A stretch of 64,000 bases of DNA, from the NCBI GenBank assembly GCA_013398615.1, contig VZSR01003282.1, positions 2,416,168 through 2,480,167 on the forward strand, read 5' to 3'. The notes below the pieces were generated by a model. The model saw nothing but the letters and a program-made list of their open reading frames with translations, was not told where the DNA came from and searched no databases. This document shows positions 23,513-38,083 of this stretch, one piece after another. Numbering within the stretch: the stretch's first letter is position 1; each line of letters starts with the position of its first letter. Source of the stretch: Brachypodius melanocephalos (Eukaryota > Chordata > Aves > Passeriformes > Pycnonotidae). The translations under genes were made by a program, and so were the position numbers.

Positions 23513-26500
23513 TAATTATCTTTCCTGTAGACGTTGTGGCCTGGAAGACCACAAGAAACACGGCCAGCTGTGATTTGTGACTGCTTTAAAAAGCCTTCTC
23601 CTGGCTGTAATTACACCACGGTGACTGAGGGGAGAGAACACAATATCCTTAAAAAAAAAAAAAAATCACTTTCCACTTAGCGAAGTGTATAAAGTCTCTC
23701 GCTCATTAATAGTAAATTAGTGGATGGCTTTTGCAGGAAGTCGTTAGAGTACGCACTTGAGGTTTTGGGTGGCAGACGTCGTCGTGCATGTCTGGGTTGT
23801 TAAAAATTCTTTCATTCCCATAGCTCGCAAATCAGAGATTCTCAAGTAGGTTCTTAAAAAGGAAAAAAAAAAATTGCAAATGAGACGCTTTGAATTATGG
23901 CTTTTGAATTCTTGTTATTTGTTCTCTCACGGAGATGGAAGGTAAAAAAATCACTGTAGGGTTAAATGAAGTATCTGACTTTAATTGTTTGCCTTCAGTT
24001 TTCTCTATTAAAAATATTTCACTTTGAAACTATACTTTTATAAGGTATCAGCAAGAATTTAAGTGATTTGCTTCTTAAATTGCAGTTCCCATTTAACATA
24101 ATTTTGTTTGCTCCAGAATATACTCTCTAGTTCAGACATGGGAAGTGCACAATGAGATTCCTTTCTTCTCTTTGATGTGCTGTTGTAGTTACACTTGAAC
24201 TATACTATATATTTGGGGAGGATATCCTCCCTGTTTTTCCTTTTTCCATGTACCTCCCATTGGAGGAAATATGGAAAACTTGGATTCACTTTCACTCTGT
24301 GTGTGTCCACCTGTACCCGCCACCTCAGGGAGCAAACAAACCCTCCAAATTCAGGTCTGGATTTATCAGAGAATTCTCCCATCAGCTTGGAGAAATCATG
24401 CAGCCTCCCCACGTCTCTGTGAGATGAAGATAACACATTATTTCTCTCTCTTTTTCTTGGTTTGACTGAAAATTTCTCAAGGCAGAGCTGCCCGGGCTGT
24501 GTCTGTGCAGAGAAATTCTCACAATGAATTGGAAGTTCGGCTCCGGGCACATCAGCATTACTACAATGCAGATTAATATATATTTTTTTCCCCTTCTTTC
24601 ATTTCTTTAAAGAAGATACAATCTACCTCTGCTTGAGCTCTGCCTGAGGTATGAAATAAGTGTAAAAGTTCACGTTTTTAGCAGCAAGATGTTTCTTAAT
24701 TAGAGCTCTTCTTATCAGTAGGCTTCTTTTAACCATTTAGATTTAAATTTAGTCAGGGTCTCTCCCATCTGCCACATCCTTTTAATTTCCCCCCCCATTA
24801 TTAGTGTATCTAAATTATGTGCATTTCTTTGTGGGTTGCTGTGGAATAATTCTGCCTGCTAACTAATAATGGCAAAGGGAAGATGGAAAGGTACATTCTG
24901 CTCCTGATGTGATGAATATTAATTTGGTGCAGAGCAAACAAGATCTGCACTTGCAGGAGAACTTTGCCCGTGACTTTCTGGGGTGGAGATGGATTTTCTA
25001 CAGAAACCTCTAAACATGAAAGGACACCCCCCAACCCCCACCCAGAGATCTAAGAAAACCCCTAATTAAATGAATTAGAATGTTAAGGCTATAAAATGAT
25101 GTTTCTGCTCTGCCACAGCAGAGTTCCCAACCCTGGGGGACATCGTGGGGCCACTGATCAGAAATATAAATGAACTCTGACTCTGATAACTTCGAGTCCT
25201 AACAGAGAAAGAACGGTGGAAACTTTGCCAGAGAGGCCCCAGAGATAGCAGTCAGAATTATATAATGTGAATATATAGGACAAAAAATCCCCCAAACTAA
25301 AAATTTTTTTTTTTTTTTTAGATTTTCTGCTTGGGGGTGGCATCTTCAACTCGGAATGTGACTCCAGTGAAATTTGTTGTGATTTGGAGACAAAAATAAT
25401 GACTGCTGGCCACATCTGGACCCTTGCATGGAGGCTGCCTGGCCGGGGATTTGGAGGGATGCTGTTTGCAGGAGGCAGGAGCACATCAGAGCTGCTTTGT
25501 AGATATTGCTAAGCCCCTTAGTTCCCTCCAAAAGAGGGGATTTGGAGCAGGGAATCCTTGGAATTGACACATTAATTTTCTCCCGTCCCTGCCCTGCGCT
25601 CAAACTTCTGCTTGGGGAACGCAGAGAGCGCTGCCTTTCCTCCTCTTCATGAGTCCAGGGTATTCCTGCTCTGGCATTGAACAGGGAAATTTTCTTTGGA
25701 AAAATAAAACAAACCAGAACTGATCGACTCAAAAACGAAATAATTTCTTTAAATTTTTTTGAAGGATTTTTCTGCGAAAGCTTTAGAGTTTTTTTAATAG
25801 ATATTTAAATTATGTTAAAAACATACCACATGCTAAAATATACCCCCAAATCTATACAGAATTGCCCATTCCTTAGCATCCCAGAAGTATTAAAAGGAAG
25901 GCAGATCTTTTCTGGCACTGAACACTTTTTGGAGTCCATCTGCCGAGTTGAGGGGCAAATTTTATCTTTGGATGTACATCCTGGGTTGTTGTCGTGCTGA
26001 CCTGGAGGGATACAGTATGCACTGAAATCCTGTCTTTATTTTGAATCTTATTTACAAAGCCCACGAGAAAACTGACATTCATCAAAAGCTACAGCTTGGC
26101 CATGCTGAACATTTCCTTTGTTGTAGGGGAGAGTGGTCACTAATCCTTGATTGTCTTCTGAATTATTTGAGGACTTAACTATAGTTAAAATGTGACCTGA
26201 AACCAATGCCTTTAAGGGAGACAAAATTGCTTGGCTGCCACAGAAATACCAGTACAAGTCAAGAAAATCAGTTGCTCTCTCTAATCTCCTTTCCTTTGGA
26301 AACTTTGCTAATGAGATCAATTCCAGGGACAGTTGCCTTGATCCACAATGGTAAAAGTCCTTCTGTCGGCAGCTAAATAAAGCAGGATAACCCAAAGCTA
26401 TGTTAAAAACGGGGAGTGTAATGTGAGGTGAACAGACAACCTGGCTTTGCTGAGGCACTGTGGAGCCCTGAGTGTGTCAGATTTGGTTTGACTGCTGGAA

Positions 26501-26890
26501 ATGGCCCCTAACTGTGCTTTTACCAGAGCATCCTCCCCTCCTGTCCTGCTGCAGACCAGGATTCCCGACCTTCATCGACGTGACGTGCGGTTCAGATGTG
26601 GTCCCAGCTGGTTTTGTAGCTCAGGGCGGGGAGGTAGGAGGGAAGAAAGCAGTGAAAAATATTCCCTTCAGCCCAATCTTTAGGGGCTCAGCTGAAAGAG
26701 CAGATCTCTGAGCATATTGGGGGCTAATTGTCCACTCAGTGCCTTTCTGCGAGCTCTGCCATCAGCAAATACTTGTTTTGAAAAACAGAAATAGAACATT
26801 TTGTTCAAGGTAGGAAAAAACCCTTTCAAAAAAAAAAATCCCAGACAGATCCTGTGTTTTCCTAGGCTGAATCAGGAGTGGGAATGTATT
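23513..26890. other. Unique noncoding DNA
   Basis: No gene is supported. A T15-type tract lies at 25304-25319. Minus-strand open frames of 128 and 136 codons near 25.4-26.4 kb lack recognisable domains, signal peptides or splice context and look like chance frames. Confidence 0.45.
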
Positions 26891-26953
26891 TTGGGGGTTG
26901 GAATTAGGTGATCTTTAAGGTCTCTTTTAACCCCCACTGTGGAATGATTCTGC
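26891..26953 (+). mobile_element. Short CR1 LINE 3'-end fragment
   Basis: About 60 bp show the CR1 terminal motif 'ttggaattaggtgatcttta', 'aggtctcttttaaccccc' and 'ggaatgattctg'. Confidence 0.75.
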
Positions 26954-29206
26954 TAATCCCTGGTAAACCAGGGGGAATGTGGGTCCTGGATTTTGCCCCA
27001 CACTGAGCTCTTGGAATACTGTTGGAAGGAGCAAGAGGTGCACGGAGAATAAACAGGAATTTGAGTGGCCAGTGCTTTTATGGTTGTGTCAGTTCTAAGG
27101 GATTCTGGAAATGGTGCCTCTGCAGAAGGGTGAGAAGCTGGGACATCTTTTCCTCTGTGATTTTGCAGTGCAGAGAAGCAGAATTAAGGATGTTGGTTGT
27201 GTTTTTCTCTAATAGCAGCTCCTTTGTAACAACAGAGGTATAGTGGTTGTAAACAGGTTTTCATAGTGAGTGGGCAAAAGAATGCAAAACCCTCATGTCT
27301 CATTCTTACCCACTTCTGTCATAGAAATCTGTGAAAAATTTTGGAATTTACTTACTCTGCACGTCTGCAATTCCAAGTGGAGAAGGTGGGTTTTTTCTTT
27401 TTGTGTGTTTTTTTCTTTTTTTTCCTCTGTATCTTATTAATGAATTTTACCTCATTAGGAAATCCTTTAAAATGCTTGGATTGCTATCCTGGAGAATTAA
27501 GTCTTCCATTTATCGACAGAACTTGTGCAGCTTTGGCACGAGGGGTGTAAATCCCCCACTGTTTCCTGTCAATGCTTCCTGTCTTGCTGGGGAGAGGCAC
27601 ATCTGGAGAGGATTGCTCAGACCCTGCAGACACCCTGACTCTGACCTGACTCCTGAGGAGAGTGAGCAAGAAGGGACAAAGACGTCTCATGATCTCAAGA
27701 AATATATTTTCTTTGTTTTAATGGATTAATTAATTTATTAGATTCCATAACCATTTTTTTTCCACTTCATTGGATTTTATTTTTTTAAGTTCCGTTGCAT
27801 ATTCCACAAGCTCATTGTGAGGTGACAGTGCCAACATTTTTGAGGTGTTCTTTGATGGTCAAGAAGGTCTAAACAGGAATAATTTATTCATTTTGGAGCT
27901 GGTCAGGCAGTAAAAGTAAAGGGGTAACAGCTTTATCCTAGTCTTTGTAAGAGGGAAATACACCTAACCCCAAATTTAATGCAAATAAAACAGAATTTTG
28001 GGCCACATTCTCAGCCACAGGTAATTGTCAGAGCTAACTTCAAGCCTGTGAAGTTCTAAGGATGTAAATCCACTGAGCATCAGTTTAAAATGCCTCTCAC
28101 TCTGAGGACCCTGTGGTTCAAGCATGCTCATGTGCATGGCTGAGATTAAACCCCAGCTGATTCAAACAGTTCTGGGGAATTTCTGCTGCCCAGTAAATTA
28201 ATCACCAGAGGAAAGGAGCAGGTTTCCCAAGAAAATTCTCAAGAAAATGCTGGAATGGCCTCTCTGCCCTTTCCCAATTTTCTGGTTTTGATTATTGATT
28301 TTAAACACAGCTCAGTGTTTTCCTCTTGTCTTCTTCAGTGGAAGCAGAGGCTGACACACAAAAAAAATCCCCATGAATTCTGATGAATGCTTGATTGGTA
28401 AGGAATGCAGGAGATTTAGGGAGAAGAAATTACCTAATGAAGGCAAAAAAGCTGAATTAAGTGGTAAAACTCATGTTTGTTACACCAGCCTGAAGGATTT
28501 AATCATGGCTTTAAACCACCCTTAAAATCAACATTTATTTGCACAGACCTCTGGGGACGAAGACTCTGTTGGCCTGATTTGTACTAAATTTGGGAAAGCC
28601 AGCAGAGATATTTGTGGAGGAAAGGCAGCAGCTGAGAACAGGCTGGGACATTTTTCACCGTGGGGTCTGAGATCCTGGGATGTAAACTTTGCTCTCACTG
28701 AATTAAACTGCAGCAACCACAGGCTCAGCTCTGTAACTCTGCACAAAGGGTGCAGATGAACTATTTGCTCACTGGGCCAAAGGACAGTTATTTTGTGCTG
28801 ATAAAACTTCATTATTTTGATCTGCAGGAGACAGCATCAGTCCCCAAATTTTTGCAGGTCCTGATTGTCCATATTTCTGAATTCGAACATGTATGTTAGG
28901 AAAATACCCATGAGCAGAAGAGAGGATAATTGGCATCATCTGAGTTAGTAAATTTGTAATTGGAAGGACGTTTATTATCAGTCCAGGGGTTCCATTTTGC
29001 TGTAAATTCAGGCCTATTTTGTTCCTGTCAGCTATGAGCTCACGTATTATTACATGACAGACCTTTGAATAAAATGATACATTTTCCTCCAGATCAGGCT
29101 GTCTGGCCTCAGCAAGTTTATTCAGGCAGTGGAAATCCCTTATTAAATACATTTTTCAAAACTTCCTGCACTACTGTTTATTTATAGATTACAGGGGGGA
29201 TAATCA
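26954..29206. other. Unique noncoding DNA
   Basis: No gene or mobile element is recognised. The open frames here have no family resemblance that I can see. Confidence 0.5.
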
Positions 29207-29393
29207 GTGCTTTCCACTCATATTCCCTTAGTTCTCCCTAATGATACCTAGTCACACTCAGTCATGGTCATGCATACTCTGCTCCACTCACAGCAAATTC
29301 CATTCACAGTAAATTTGAATTCACACTTCATAGTCAATCATTTAACTCATTCACATCAGTCACACTGAATCAATACTCCCTCTCTCCCCTCCT

Positions 29394-29438
<45 letters not shown>
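29207..29438. repeat. Degenerate TCAC-rich tract and T43 homopolymer
   Basis: From about 29207 to 29380 short words such as TCACAC, TCATTCAC and CACTCA recur irregularly, like a decayed short tandem repeat. A pyrimidine-rich stretch then runs into 43 consecutive T at 29396-29438. The same type of words resumes just after the T run ('cacattcactc' near 29461). Confidence 0.7.
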
Positions 29439-29440
<2 letters not shown>

Positions 29441-32400
29441 TATGCTCATTCCTTTCCTTTCACATTCACTCTTGAACATCTGCGATCATCCTCGTTTGCT
29501 TGGTGTCTATCCTTGGAGCAAGAACGTGGCTGTCATTAGTGGTAAACCCTCTGCAGCTCACAAGTTAAAGAGGTTATTGCAGGGCCAGGCAAGCACGGGG
29601 GAATCACAGGTGCTGCTCAAATTTCTTGCTGGGGGCAGCCAACCTGGGGTGATGTCAAGCTCCTGATTTTTGGGGTGGGAATCTCATGCCCACGTGTGCG
29701 TTACCTCGTTCCACACAGAGCAACCTCGTGTGTGAGGTGGATCCCTCAGCCTCAGGTCGTTTGCTTTGGTCACCCTGGGGATGCACATTTAAGTAGAGTT
29801 GATGCTGCCTTTATTTTATTTCTTTTTTTTAAACCCAATTTAATTTGATTTTAAGCAGAGGTGAAACGCTGTGAAAGCGGGACGTGGACGTTGCCATGGT
29901 CAGAAATCACGGGAATGAGTCGTGTGGTGAGTAGAACAGGGTTTATTTAATAGATAGGATTGTACAGAATTTTGTAGTTGCCAACTCTTTTGCCTCCATG
30001 GATCATCTGGAACCTGGCTCGGAAGACAACGAACCCACACCCTGTTCAGATAGATTTAATCCAGGGTCTCTGCCCTCAGGGAGCTCTTTGTTTGATGCAG
30101 GACTCAATGGGGGGCAAAAAGGGTTGCAGATATATCTGTGCCTTCTTTTCCTTCCAGGTGGCATCAGGAAACTCTTTTTCTGTGAAGGCTTTGATGCCAA
30201 AGTGCTAAAAACGCCTTAAAAAAGCTCTGAATTCCCCATGGAGCATTACAGCATGGAAATCACCAGGACGATATCCAGATTTTAAGGGCTGGGATGTGCA
30301 AGAATATTAATGCAGATGTTTAGAATTTACTGATAAGGAAGACATTAATTTTTTTCCCTCTTATATTTATGTCTATATCAATGACTGACAGCTGAAAAAA
30401 ACAATAGAGGTTGTATCTAACCCAAGGAAACTGCTGAAAACTGGATCTTGTTTATGAGCCCACAAAAATAGTGAGAAAAGGGGGGAAAAGGGCAAGGAGG
30501 GAGGTGTAAAGGCTTTGAGGAAATTGCTGCTGAAGTTCTGGTGGGCAAATCCTTTGTGGGGAGAGCCTCTCGTGGCACTCAGGAGTGCTCCAAAAGGAGG
30601 AGACACAAGCCAGCCTTACTCACAGCATATTGAGGCTTCCAGGGCAAGGAAAGAGAAACTCTTGCATTGAATTAATAGCTTTGTGTTCGGGGACAAAAGA
30701 GCACATCCCATGAGACGCAAGAGGATCGTATCTATCATCTTGAGATCGGCCTAGGAGGAGAGAAAGTACATTTGATAGACTATTATCCTAATTTCTGTCC
30801 TGAAAATCACGGGCTGTGGACAGTGGAGCCTCAGCTGTTACCTCGGAGCCGCAAACCTGAAGCAAAAGGCCGTAACTGGGGGTCTTCTTTTCTTCCTTTT
30901 TATTTTTTTTTTCTTTATTCTGTTATTTCTCCTTAAGAAAGAAAGAAAGCAAGACAGTTACATGCTCTGAGGAGTCACAATAATCAATAGCAGAAGCCAG
31001 CAGGGAAATGGGTCTGGATAGCTGAGGCCTGAGGGGAGGGGACACGATGCTCTCAGGACACTCAGATTTTGGGGATGAGCAGCAGAGCTGGGTGGCACCG
31101 GACCCCTACGCGGCACCAGGTATGGGGGGCAAGGCAGAAAGGCTCAGATGGCATTAAATTAACATTTTCAGGCTGGATATGACTGTAAAGCTAACAGTGG
31201 AGGGTCAATTTGTGTTTGCTGGTCTCTAGGGCAGCACCAGGGAGATTTTTATGGCTCCTTTTTCGCTCCCTTGGTACATTTGTACCCTAGAAATGATAAC
31301 AAAATGAAAGAGAGGAAGAGCTGACCCATAAGCAAGAAGTGGACAGCTTCCATAATGTCTGTATCAATAATTCCTTTCACCCCCATCAAAATATTCTTTT
31401 CGCCCTCCAGTTGTTTTGTTTTAAGGTTTAGGGTGGTTTTTTTTTAGCCATATAGACCTTAAACAAAGATTTTTTTTGTCAATTAGTGGGGTGCATTTGG
31501 ACTTCAGTCCCTCAGTGTGTGCTTAGCAGATGTTCACAGAGAAGCAAAATTTACCCAAACATTTCTGAGGTTGGAGTTTGTGTATACAGCCTCTCTCTTT
31601 TCTTTCCAAAGGGTACCATATTAACAATTCTTTTCTCGCCAGTATAAATATTTTCCCTGCAATTAACTGCATAATGGTGCAACACAGATACTTGAAGAGG
31701 GTGTACTTACCCTCTGCAATTTGAGTCATCCCTTTACAGTAGCACCCACCCCTGATGCATTAGAAATCAACTCAATTTTTTATTGAAAAAAACCCATCTA
31801 AATATGGGAATAATCCCCCAACCTGTTTATTTTGAAAAGTGCTTTGCCTTCTAACAACACGGCCGTGGCGAGCATCTATCAGCTTTGCTTCACTTTGTTT
31901 CCCTTCATTTTTTTTTTTTCAAATTTTTTTTTTTTTTTCTGAGTCACTCTTTTGATTTTCAAAACATTTTGGCCATCCACAGGCTCCGAGTCTCCTTCCA
32001 GGAGAAACACTGAAGAATCAAGTGCATCTCTCCTCTCCTTTTAAAATTACCCTTCAGGGCAGTGCACGCACGGAGTGACCCCGGCTTTTGACAAACCTTT
32101 GCTGAACAAAACGTAACAAGCCCTGTGTATATATATATATATATATTTTTGTGTTTTGTTTTGTTTTTTTGAGCAGCATTTTCTATTCTGGCAGAGACAG
32201 CTCGGTAGCATTTGATGTCTGCTCGCTGGTCATGGATAATGGTGCATCCTGGGACCATTGTCATCCCTGTCAATAAGGAAGGCCTGGGGGGACGTTCAAC
32301 AAAGCTACCTTTTGATTCACCGTTTTCCCCTTCCTTCCCAAGACATTTGTAAGCCCGTGGTCAGCCCAGGTCACTTTATTCCATTCTGATGTGCCTTGAT

Positions 32401-35400
32401 AATAGCATCATGTCTGACAAAAAATTTTGACAGGCCGTCGATGCGCGTTTCTTTGGTTTTCCTGGGTTGTTTTCTCTGCCTCCTCAATGTCAAACGAGCT
32501 TTGAAAGCTGCTGATTATGTTTGTTTGGACCGAATTTGACAAGATTCCTATTCTTTGAAGCAATTAAGCTCCTGAGGATGGATCTTGGGATTTGAGCTAA
32601 TTTTTTTTTTTTTTAGCGGTGCAGGAAGCAACCAGAGCACATCCTATGCTCTGGCTTTTTTTCTTTTTTTTTTCCTTTTTTGTTTGTTGTTTCAAGGTTG
32701 TGCTTTCATTATACCTTTAGAAATACCTCAACCCAAAGGAAACTTCTGAGCTTCAGAAGAAAATCAAAAAGAAAAAAAGAAAAACATGCAGCTTCAAATG
32801 AAAAGTTTTGCATATGTATATTTTATCAGAAAATGGCAAGTTTGGCAAGCTCAGGTGGTGAAATCTCTGCAGAATTTAACTCCTCTGAGGCCACATGGGC
32901 TGTCCACTTGCACAACAGGTTTTAGGAGCTAATTATTCTTATGAAGAGATGGCAAATAAAAGTATTTTGCTCAACTGGCCGCAGATAACAGCCCACAGCC
33001 TGGCTTGCTTATTGTTTAAATTAGTTGCAGGCAATTTAGCGTTTTACAAATGGGAATTAGCAGCATTTTTAGTTTTATCAGTTAGCTAAATTGTTAAGTG
33101 GTGTTGCTGGAGTTCAGCAAAGCATCTCCAGGGCTACACAGCCACTTTTTTTTTGGGCAGTCACAGATGGGAGTTTGCATCCTGCCCCTGTAGCAGCGGG
33201 CATGCAGCACACACAATTTTAATTGGGCAAGGGTTTTTCTTTTTATCTTTGCCAAATAAAGATAAATTTATCACAGTTCATGTAATACTAAAAAAGGCAA
33301 ATGGTAATTTCCCATTGCAGAAAAGAAAAAAAAAACCACCAAAAACATAAAAGGCCTTTCTGTTCTGTGCTGTGTTTTAAGGTATTTTTGTTGCATTTAA
33401 ATATGTTTAACTTGAAGTCTTTATGTGGGAAATGTGGAAATGTTGTTCTGTTTTGTAAATAACCACTAGGAGAAAGTCACCTTTTTTCATATTTGAAGAT
33501 ATTTAAGGCCAGATCCCACCTTATGAATGAAAATCTGGAGGTCCCTGGAAGTTCCTCAGAGCCTGACAGCAGGTGGGCAGGGATTTTTGTCTTTACATGT
33601 TGGAGAAGCTTCAGGAACATCATGATTGGTCCAAATCCACAGGGACAAGCAACCTCTGGAGCTCAGCTGTCCATTCTTTCTTGGGAATCATCAATGAAAG
33701 GAAACAAACCTGAGCTGAAATCACAAAGGTGAAGTGACCAGCTGCCATCCCACACCTGCAGGACGTTCCTGTGTCCCCTCCCACCAACACTCATCCCAAA
33801 ATCCATCTTCCTGGGCTGCTCCACTTCCAGCCTCAACGACCAGTGGAGTGAAAATTCCCTGCCTCAGTTTCCCTGGAGATGGGAGCAGGCTGTAAGTATA
33901 AATCTCCTTTCCAAAGGGATTTGCCACCTCTCGTTGGAAGCAGCGCACTGCGTTGGTACCAAATGTAAACCAGACTATTTTCCTTTTTATTGGAGTTTGT
34001 GTTTAGTTTTAGTGTTATGACTGAAATGACAGCCTCTCATTTTCATACATTTCTGCTTTCGTTCCAAATCATTATTTGGGTTATACTACCTTCAAAACAT
34101 GTTTTTATGGAGTTATAATGACTATAGATGAGAACGCAGCTAATAGTTACCTATTGCAAATTTATGCATTTTTCTTGTTCATAACCTATCAAAATTGCAA
34201 ATTTTCCCAGGGAATTAATCTCCTTTTGCATTTGGTAGGAATCTTCCCTTTCTTTCCTACATTCTGAGTCCGGATAACAATTTCTGTCCTCAAAATACCC
34301 CCAAAGTCATGTCTGAAGACCTCCAAAAAATGGACCAGAACACAGAAGAACAGATTGGTTTTGTTTTCTTTTTCACTGGTATTTTTCTCAGGAATACAGT
34401 CATTTCCTTGGAATTATTACCAATGCTTTTCTGTCTTTCCCATTCAGTGCTTTTCTGTCAGGCTATCTATAGTTCTTCAGGGCAGTATTGTCTAGTTATT
34501 CTTTCATATTAAATGATTGGGTTATTACTTTTACATCCTTAGAATATCTCATTTTACTGATTTCTCCATATTAAAAAGATGATAAATTAGAGCAGCTATT
34601 AAGGGCCCAATCCTGAATTCTTAATGCAGTCATTTCCATTAAAGTTCCCCCCCGACACAGATTTATACGGAATCTGATAAATTTCTGCTTGGCAAATTCC
34701 TAGAGAAGCTGCAGAAACCTGAATTAAATTAGTCTGTTACAATAATCAACACGAGCCCCATCTTGTCAAGTAAGGGGGGGTGAGTGTGTTCAGTTCATTG
34801 CAGGACAGGAGTTAATGACTAATTATTGAGCACCAAGATGGGAGAAGTGCACTGGGATTTCCAGGCCCATGAGGGATTTAGGGCTGAACCCTATTTTTTG
34901 CTTTAAGCCTCGCTTGTCCGCAGGGTTTTTTCCCCTCACGTTTCCGATCTGTTTTCCTCTGCTATGAGAAAACTGCAGAAAGATTAATTTCTCTGTTAAT
35001 GACAGTTCTGGAATAGGGCAGGGCACAGGATGGGCCCTTCTTGGATGGGGTTTGAGCACTGGATGTGTGGATCCCCTGGGGATTCTGACTCACTTTGGGT
35101 CCCTTGAGCTGGACCTGGAGATCTCCAACATTAAAATGAGATTTTCCATGACTGACACCGGCTCTCACTTTGATCTGCAAAAGCATCTTTTGGCAACATT
35201 TAAAAAAATTCATTGCTCTTGCTTTTTTGGAGTAAACCTTCCCAAGCCAACAAATGGAGGAACCTCCAAAATTTGGATTTGAGGGAATTTTTTTTCCATG
35301 CTATTAACAAATTGGCAAATTAATGAGTAAAGCCTACACTGTCCTTTGTGGGATGCAATAATGGTGTGCTGCCATTGAGGCAAAAATCCCTAATTTTTCT

Positions 35401-37900
35401 TCTAGATCCTTTCTTCTCACTTGATGAATAGTTTTTTAGATGTAAAAATCAACACAAAATGCAGTGCTATCAATTTTTTTTCTGATATGCAATAATTCAA
35501 ATGCAAAGCACAAGCCACAAACGCTGAAATCTTTATTTGTGCCATAACCATACTAGAAATAAGTGCATTTGGAACCTCTTGATGTTCATTTAAATATATG
35601 TTTTCCTGCCATGTCGAGAATGGCTCTTGCTCTACGTAACTTTCTAAGTAGCAAAACCTTGTTTTCAAATTTCTTCTTACGAATTTTTGATGACACAAAG
35701 CTTTTTAGCCATAATTTTATATTTTGAATTGCACATCAATTAGTCCTCATTGGAAGATATATTAAATTATGTATTTAATCAAACAAACCTTCTACCTGTG
35801 TTTTGTGGACTACTATAATATTTTTTCCTTTTCAATACTGTCTTTTTATTGCTTGGACCATCCTGTTTTTCAAGAATATGGTGATTTTCTGAAAACTTCC
35901 CAGCAACGCAACTTCTTTGTCCTTTGGACCTAATTCTGAGCAATTTTGGTCAGTTATCCTTATTCTGCCACTTGATTTTAAGTGTTTTAAATGATGTAAT
36001 TCCTCATTCTGTTCTGCCCTGTTTATTGTCGTTTATTTCACAGGAAATTTTCAGATGCTTCATAATAAATTGACCACTTAAAACGCATCAGGAGAGAGCA
36101 CAGGGGACAAACATGGATGAATTCAACACTTTCATGGGTAACAGTGTGCTGTAATTAATGCTAGAAAACAAACTGGAAGACAGGAGATCTAAACGTGCTT
36201 GTTCCATTTAAAAATAAATTCTTTCGTTTTCAATATTTAAAAAAAAAACAACCCAAAACAATTAATAAAGTAAGTGCTTGTCTGGCCTAAATTGTATTTT
36301 TTTCATCCTGTTTTGCTATTTTAGCTACTGAATTGGAGAACAAATTCTTTACTGATCTCTAGATATGGATGTTTCCTCCATTTCATGTTTAACTTTGCCT
36401 CAAAAGAAGCAAAACACAAAGGTAGACTCACCAGTTTGTCACTTTAATGAAGTACTTAATTGAACATGAGCTTCTTAGAAGGAGCTGAATTTCAAGAAGA
36501 AAAGAAAAAGTCCCCTCTGGACTAATAATTGTCTGTGGCAGGAAAACCCTTGGCAGTGGAAGCAGGGATTTATCTCGAGTTGGAGTGAATTTTCTCTGTC
36601 AATTGGCATCTGAAAGAAATTCGGCAGGGAGGGTTAAGTGACTAAATAGTTCTCCAATGACGGAAACAAATGGATACTTTAATGAAAATCTTTGGAACGT
36701 CACTCAAAATTCAGTCCCTGGCCTGGTTGGCTCGGATTTTATAATACTGTACATATGTGGGGCTGGGTTGTTGTTTTTTTCCTTTCAGTCTAAGCTGAAT
36801 TTGAGGTTTTGTTTCATAAAACTCTATCTTGTATCTGTATAACTCACTTTGATCAGTTCCAAATGTCTGACTGTATTTTTGGTGTGTTCAGGAGGAACTT
36901 CATCGACCATTAGGTCTAAACCAAGGGTGGCTTTTTAATTGTGATTTTAATTAATTAACAGGGTCTCTGGGTTATGAAATATCCTTGAGCCTTCACTCAT
37001 GGTGCAAGTCATCAGAGTGAAACTGGTTGAAATGTGGTTTTTCAACCATCCTGGGCTTTTATAGGGTATTAGTTTTGGAAAAAAGTGTGTACTCTATAGT
37101 TTACTTTGGCCTGACAGTGTTTATCCTGTATGTTTGTAGAAATAAACAGGAAAACCCTTAAACACTAACAATCCTATTTGATTCTTGATGCCTCTTGGCA
37201 ACTAATCACAACAACTCCTTGGTGAGGTCCCGTGTATGACATGTAAATATTTGACAGAAAGGTAAAATACAGATATCTGAGCCCCTTATATATTTAATGA
37301 TCCCAAACAACTTCTCGGACAATAGGCAAATAGCAAAATGTCACTTGTTTGGAAGAGGAGAGGAAGAAAGATCCATGAACAAGCTGTTCCTTTCTCAGAT
37401 TTGCAGGGTTGGCTTTTTTTTTTTGTAGTAGCTGTTACATGTTGTTAATTAATATGAAGGCTAAACCCACTTCATTTTAGTGCTGCATTTGTACAGACAC
37501 TTGGCAGGGCCAGGTGTGCTTTTATTTCTGATTTTTTTTTTCAGGGTGAAGGAAATTTCTGTCAAATTGTCTGAGAATTTCTGTGATTTTTTTTTCCTCT
37601 CTTTCTCATCATCTCTGCTCTGTCAGCAGCTCAGACCCCTCGTTTTAACATCAATTCCAATTCTTGTTGTGATGTTGGGCAGGTCAGGTTCAAGCCCTCT
37701 CTCTGCTCTGTAACACTGAGAATATCACCTAAAACCAGTTCTGATCATGACCTGCAGAATTTCCTACCATCCCTAATTATTTTGCTTTTATTTAAATAAA
37801 TGTATATTTTCTATGCTCTCAGTGATTTCATACACTCGTTGCCATGCCCAAAACTTGTCTTCCCAATAGCTCTTGATAATCTTGTGTGTTTGCACTTTGA
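29439..37900. other. Unique noncoding DNA with few repeats
   Basis: About 8.5 kb contain no CR1 that I can detect. An (AT)n tract lies at 32127-32146, and T-rich runs occur near 31905-31940 and 32600-32680. The part at about 32330-32600 is complex, repeat-free and relatively CpG-containing, so it is a candidate conserved noncoding element. No exon-like frame is convincing. Confidence 0.4.
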
Positions 37901-38083
37901 ATACGTTTAGAAATTGAAAAATTGCGATGTATTTCATCGTTTACCTGCCTTTAGAGTAAAATTTCTTACATTTCATCTTCCTTAACCTCCTATACCTCAT
38001 ATATTGCTCCCCTGCTTTCCCCCTTTGCCTGACCTTGATCTTGGCAGGATCACTTGGTTTGGAAAAGACCTCTGAGATCATCG
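37901..38083. repeat. Copy 1 of a ~185-bp duplicated sequence
   Basis: This segment aligns with 44310-44502 in the same orientation, at roughly 85% identity by eye over the first 140 bp. Shared words include 'tagagtaaaatttctta' and 'tttccccctttgcctgacct', and then 'acttggtttggaaaaga'. The right-hand ~40 bp are the 3' end of a minus-strand CR1. The left ~140 bp are not CR1 sequence that I recognise. Confidence 0.85.

Noticed and set aside
26048..26458. 136-codon minus-strand frame
   Set aside because: No domain, signal peptide or family resemblance is visible.
29930..30230. Possible LTR-like stretch with a 'gggtttatttaatag' motif
   Set aside because: Only one polyadenylation-like signal is suggestive. 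No tandem unit, termini or recalled family supports it.
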